Source: DASQFQ01 sp963722815
GTDB taxonomy: Bacteria > Actinomycetota > Thermoleophilia > Solirubrobacterales > Solirubrobacteraceae
Reading direction: 5' to 3'
Length of the DNA: 64,000 nt
Assembly (NCBI GenBank): GCA_963722815.1
Contig: CAVROM010000001.1
Span: 1-64,000, forward strand
The notes under the pieces were generated by a model that was not told the origin of the DNA, searched no databases, and was given only the letters and a program-made list of their open reading frames with translations. The first letter of the stretch is position 1. Every line of letters starts with the position of its first letter. Made by a program: the position numbers and the translations under genes. Of the stretch, positions 62,099 through 64,000 are shown one piece after another.

Positions 62099-62608
62099 TG
62101 ACGATCGGCAAGATGACCACAGCCCGCGCCCTTTGCGGCGTGCGACGGTGGCCAGCGTCCGGAACTCGTTCGCGTGCGCCACGTTGGGCGGGATCGTCAG
62201 CGGGACGGCGTAGCCGCCGGTCACCAGCGTGGCGTTGATGAACAGGTTGTCGCGCGTCCGGTAGACATACGCCAGCAGCCGCCCGTAGCGGTCGCGCTCC
62301 TCCGCATCGCGCACGAAGCGCACCCGCTCGCCGGCCACCAGTCGCTTGTTGAACGCGCTCGCCCGCTTGGCGAAGCACTGCACCGGCGTGCCGGGCTTGA
62401 CCGACTCCGGCGTGTCGACCCCGATGTAGCGCACGCTCTCGTCGCGCCCGCCGACCATCACGTGGATCGTGTCCCCGTCGACGACGCGCGTGACCTGCCC
62501 GCTCGTGGCCGATGCCGCCGATGGGGCCGGGTCGGGCGACCCCGCCGCCGCGGTGTAGACCGCGACGCCGAGAACCGCCAGAACCAGGATGAGCCGCGCC
62601 CGTGACAT
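62096..62608 (-). CDS. Exported thermonuclease-like (SNase) protein
   Basis: A 170-residue nuclease with a signal or anchor (LILVLAVLGVAVYTAAAG). The staphylococcal-nuclease OB fold has VTRVVDGDTIHV, VRYIGVDTPESVKPG (catalytic Arg/Asp) and ERDRYGRLLAYVY (catalytic Glu/Arg). Hydrolyses DNA or RNA outside the membrane with Ca2+. ATG 62608 is nine bases behind TAGCGT. Confidence 0.9.
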   Translation of the reverse strand: MSRARLILVLAVLGVAVYTAAAGSPDPAPSAASATSGQVTRVVDGDTIHVMVGGRDESVRYIGVDTPESVKPGTPVQCFAKRASAFNKRLVAGERVRFVRDAEERDRYGRLLAYVYRTRDNLFINATLVTGGYAVPLTIPPNVAHANEFRTLATVARRKGRGLWSSCRSS

Positions 62609-62617
62609 CGGCGCCCG

Positions 62618-62623
62618 ACGCTA
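62618..62623 (-). promoter_or_regulatory. -10 element of the nuclease gene
   Basis: TAGCGT on the minus strand ends nine bases before ATG 62608. Confidence 0.5.
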
Positions 62624-62666
62624 GCCGGGCGCCCGGTTGTCACGGGCGAGGTCTTGCAGCTGGGCG

Positions 62667-63596
62667 CTAGACCCGCGCGGACGCTTCCGCGTCGTCGTAG
62701 ACCTTGATGAAGCGCAGGTAGTTGTCGGCGATCTGCTCGGCTGCCTTGCGGCGGTCGAGCCCCTCCTCGAGGAAGCCCTTCAGCGAGTCCCACCAGATCG
62801 AGCGGCCGATCGCGAAGCCGATGAAGCCCTCCACCGGCGCGGCGACCTTCAGCCACTCGTCGACCTTCTCGTCGGACGCGCCGCGGCCCAGCAGCACCGA
62901 GGTGACGCCCTCGCGCCCCTCGCCGGTGCGGGTCTGCTTGATCAGCATCTCGGCGTCGTCCTGCGAGTCGACGCCCTCGATCTTCCAGATGTCGACCTCG
63001 ATCCCGAAGTCCTGGATCTGCTCGATCGCGCGCCGCATCAGCTCCGGGCGCAGCTCTTGCGTCGTAGCGGTCGGAGTCGCCGCCGACCTGACTCGAGCTG
63101 GGCGTCCTCGGCCGGGCACCAGCAGCTCGAAGAGGAACTTGCGGTCGTGCTCGTGCAGCCAGTCGGAGAGCTCCTTGAGCCGGCCGAGCTGGCGCTCGTT
63201 CATCTCGGCGTCGCCGTCGGGATTCAGACGCACGAGGACCTTCGAGAAGTCGGGGTCGTTGTCGAGGATGTGCTGCCCGAAGTCCTCGTCGTACTGGAAG
63301 TCGAACTCCTCCTGGCCGGACTTCTCGACCGGCTGGGCGAGCTTGAGCCCGTGCTCGCGGGCGAGCTTCGGGATGTCGGAGCCGAACTGCTCGTCGACGA
63401 GAACACCCGTGGCGTCGGCGTCGACGCCGCGCTCGACGGCGATCTCCATGCCCTCGTAGATCAGCTTCTTGGCGTCGCTGATCGTGTCGGTCTCCTCCGG
63501 GGTCGGGTCGCCCTCGATCCCGAACATCTTCTTCTGGAAGGAGCCCCGGTGGTCGAAGGCGAGGATGTAGAGCTTTCCGTCGTAGCCGAGGGCCAT
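62667..63596 (-). CDS. DUF2090 protein (2-deoxy-5-keto-gluconate-6-phosphate aldolase-like), locally frame-scrambled
   Basis: A 309-residue protein. YDGKLYILAFDHRGSFQKKM is the DUF2090/IolC-type aldolase start; VLVDEQFGSDIPKLAREHGL, FELLVP, VDIWKIEGVDSQDDAEML and LLGRGASDEKVDEWL are further strands of the TIM barrel. At about 63060-63115 three apparent one-base insertions cancel out, so 16 residues (GRGRPARVRSAATPTA) are scrambled; other frames there read AEDAQLE and VGGDSDRYDA. ATG 63596 is behind AAAGGTGG. Inositol-pathway role is inferred by homology. Confidence 0.82.
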   Translation of the reverse strand: MALGYDGKLYILAFDHRGSFQKKMFGIEGDPTPEETDTISDAKKLIYEGMEIAVERGVDADATGVLVDEQFGSDIPKLAREHGLKLAQPVEKSGQEEFDFQYDEDFGQHILDNDPDFSKVLVRLNPDGDAEMNERQLGRLKELSDWLHEHDRKFLFELLVPGRGRPARVRSAATPTATTQELRPELMRRAIEQIQDFGIEVDIWKIEGVDSQDDAEMLIKQTRTGEGREGVTSVLLGRGASDEKVDEWLKVAAPVEGFIGFAIGRSIWWDSLKGFLEEGLDRRKAAEQIADNYLRFIKVYDDAEASARV

Positions 63597-63639
63597 GGTC
63601 GGTCCACCTTTGTCGTCACTTGTCGAGAGGCCCACAGGC

Positions 63640-63645
63640 TACCCT
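63640..63645 (+). promoter_or_regulatory. -10 element of the carboxylate-amine ligase gene
   Basis: TACCCT ends eight bases before GTG 63654. Confidence 0.5.
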
Positions 63646-63653
63646 CCCGCGCC

Positions 63654-64000
63654 GTGAAGCCGAACTTCAGCGGCCCGAGCTACACGCTCGGCATCGAGGA
63701 GGAGTTGATGATCGTCGAGCGCGAGACGTGGGATCTCGTGAACGCGATCGAGGACCTGCTCGAAGAGGCCGAGGGCGCGGAGGAGGAGATCAAGCCCGAG
63801 CTCCACGAATCCGTGCTCGAGATCGCGACGAAGCCGTGCCAGGACACGCGCGAGGCGGGCGCCGAGCTGCGCGGCCTGCGCCGCCGGGTGGCGGAGATCG
63901 CCGGCCGCCGCGACCTCGCGATCGGCTCGGCCGGCACGCACCCGTTCGCGCTCTGGGAGGACCAGCGGATCTCCGGCCGCCCGCGCTACCGCGACCTGAT
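63654..64000 (+). CDS. YbdK-type carboxylate-amine ligase (GCS2), N-terminal part
   Basis: The first 115 residues of a gene cut by the right edge. YTLGIEEELMIVERETWDLV is the YbdK/GCS2 start, EIKPELHESVLEIATKPCQD the metal-substrate region, and IGSAGTHPFALWEDQRIS the conserved GTHPF. YbdK has weak glutamate-cysteine ligase activity; the true substrate is unsettled. It is a distinct branch from the GCS2 ligase at 13803. Confidence 0.92.
   Translation, partial: MKPNFSGPSYTLGIEEELMIVERETWDLVNAIEDLLEEAEGAEEEIKPELHESVLEIATKPCQDTREAGAELRGLRRRVAEIAGRRDLAIGSAGTHPFALWEDQRISGRPRYRDL

Overview
The window is very GC-rich, densely coded chromosomal DNA with GTG starts about as common as ATG. The gene content (a proteasome-independent lon/hsp20 pair, PGPGW membrane protein, LytR-CpsA-Psr protein, DUF4235, a glutamate-cysteine ligase of actinobacterial type, csrA, and secreted proteins with TPTPT linkers) points to Actinomycetota, most probably Thermoleophilia/Solirubrobacterales. 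That placement is inference from gene style; there is no rRNA here. No phage, insertion sequence or CRISPR array was seen, and no gene-free stretch exceeds 300 bases; the largest gap (282-491) holds only the promoter of the left-edge gene.

Layout. 1-7.3 kb: SDR/NmrA protein, a Cys-rich small protein, Na+/H+ antiporter, MBL hydrolase, EAL protein, then the hsp20-lon proteostasis operon under a striking palindrome. 7.3-15.3 kb: PGPGW protein, M23 peptidase, TetR regulator, membrane proteins, a ferritin-like R2 oxidase with SCP2 tail divergent from a Ca2+/H+ exchanger, glutamate-cysteine ligase. 15.3-25.6 kb: glyS, FmdB, DMT transporter, paired acyl-CoA dehydrogenases, HIT protein, LCP protein divergent from a ROK glucokinase, rsmI, a degenerate M23 protein, two VOC proteins. 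25.6-36.2 kb: secreted beta-propeller, cupins, metG-tatD-rsmA-ispE-DedA/PAP2 run, PucR regulator and adenylate-cyclase-like protein. 36.1-49.9 kb: pilin-like protein with an LP-rich tail plus lipoprotein, MTA phosphorylase-like enzyme, class III aminotransferase, S55 peptidase, tRNA-Gln, glmU-prs, GH2 glycosidase. 49.9-64 kb: rplY-pth, mfd, foldase-mazG-eno, ftsB, GNAT, csrA, nuclease, DUF2090 aldolase-like protein, and the start of a YbdK-type carboxylate-amine ligase.

The most interesting signals are between genes rather than in them. (1) Two families of short palindromic repeats (five full copies of A; two full and one collapsed copy of B) sit at the ends of genes, usually supply the TAG or TAA stop codon and sometimes also the stop of the convergent gene; family A shows a compensating base-pair change in its stem. 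(2) About 25 genes have a TANNNT hexamer 6-9 nt before the start codon, the signature of leaderless transcription; at four divergent loci the two opposed -10 hexamers are fused on one TA step. (3) Three tightly coupled genes (pth, mazG and an unknown) have no usable ATG/GTG/TTG and seem to start at CTG inside a CTGA overlap.

About 22 single-base frameshifts interrupt otherwise well-conserved genes, mostly apparent one-base insertions clustered at 2.4-3.2, 29-36 and 61-63 kb. Since they hit essential genes (glyS, metG, ispE neighbours), sequencing or assembly error is the simplest reading; these genes are annotated as one CDS with the shift noted.
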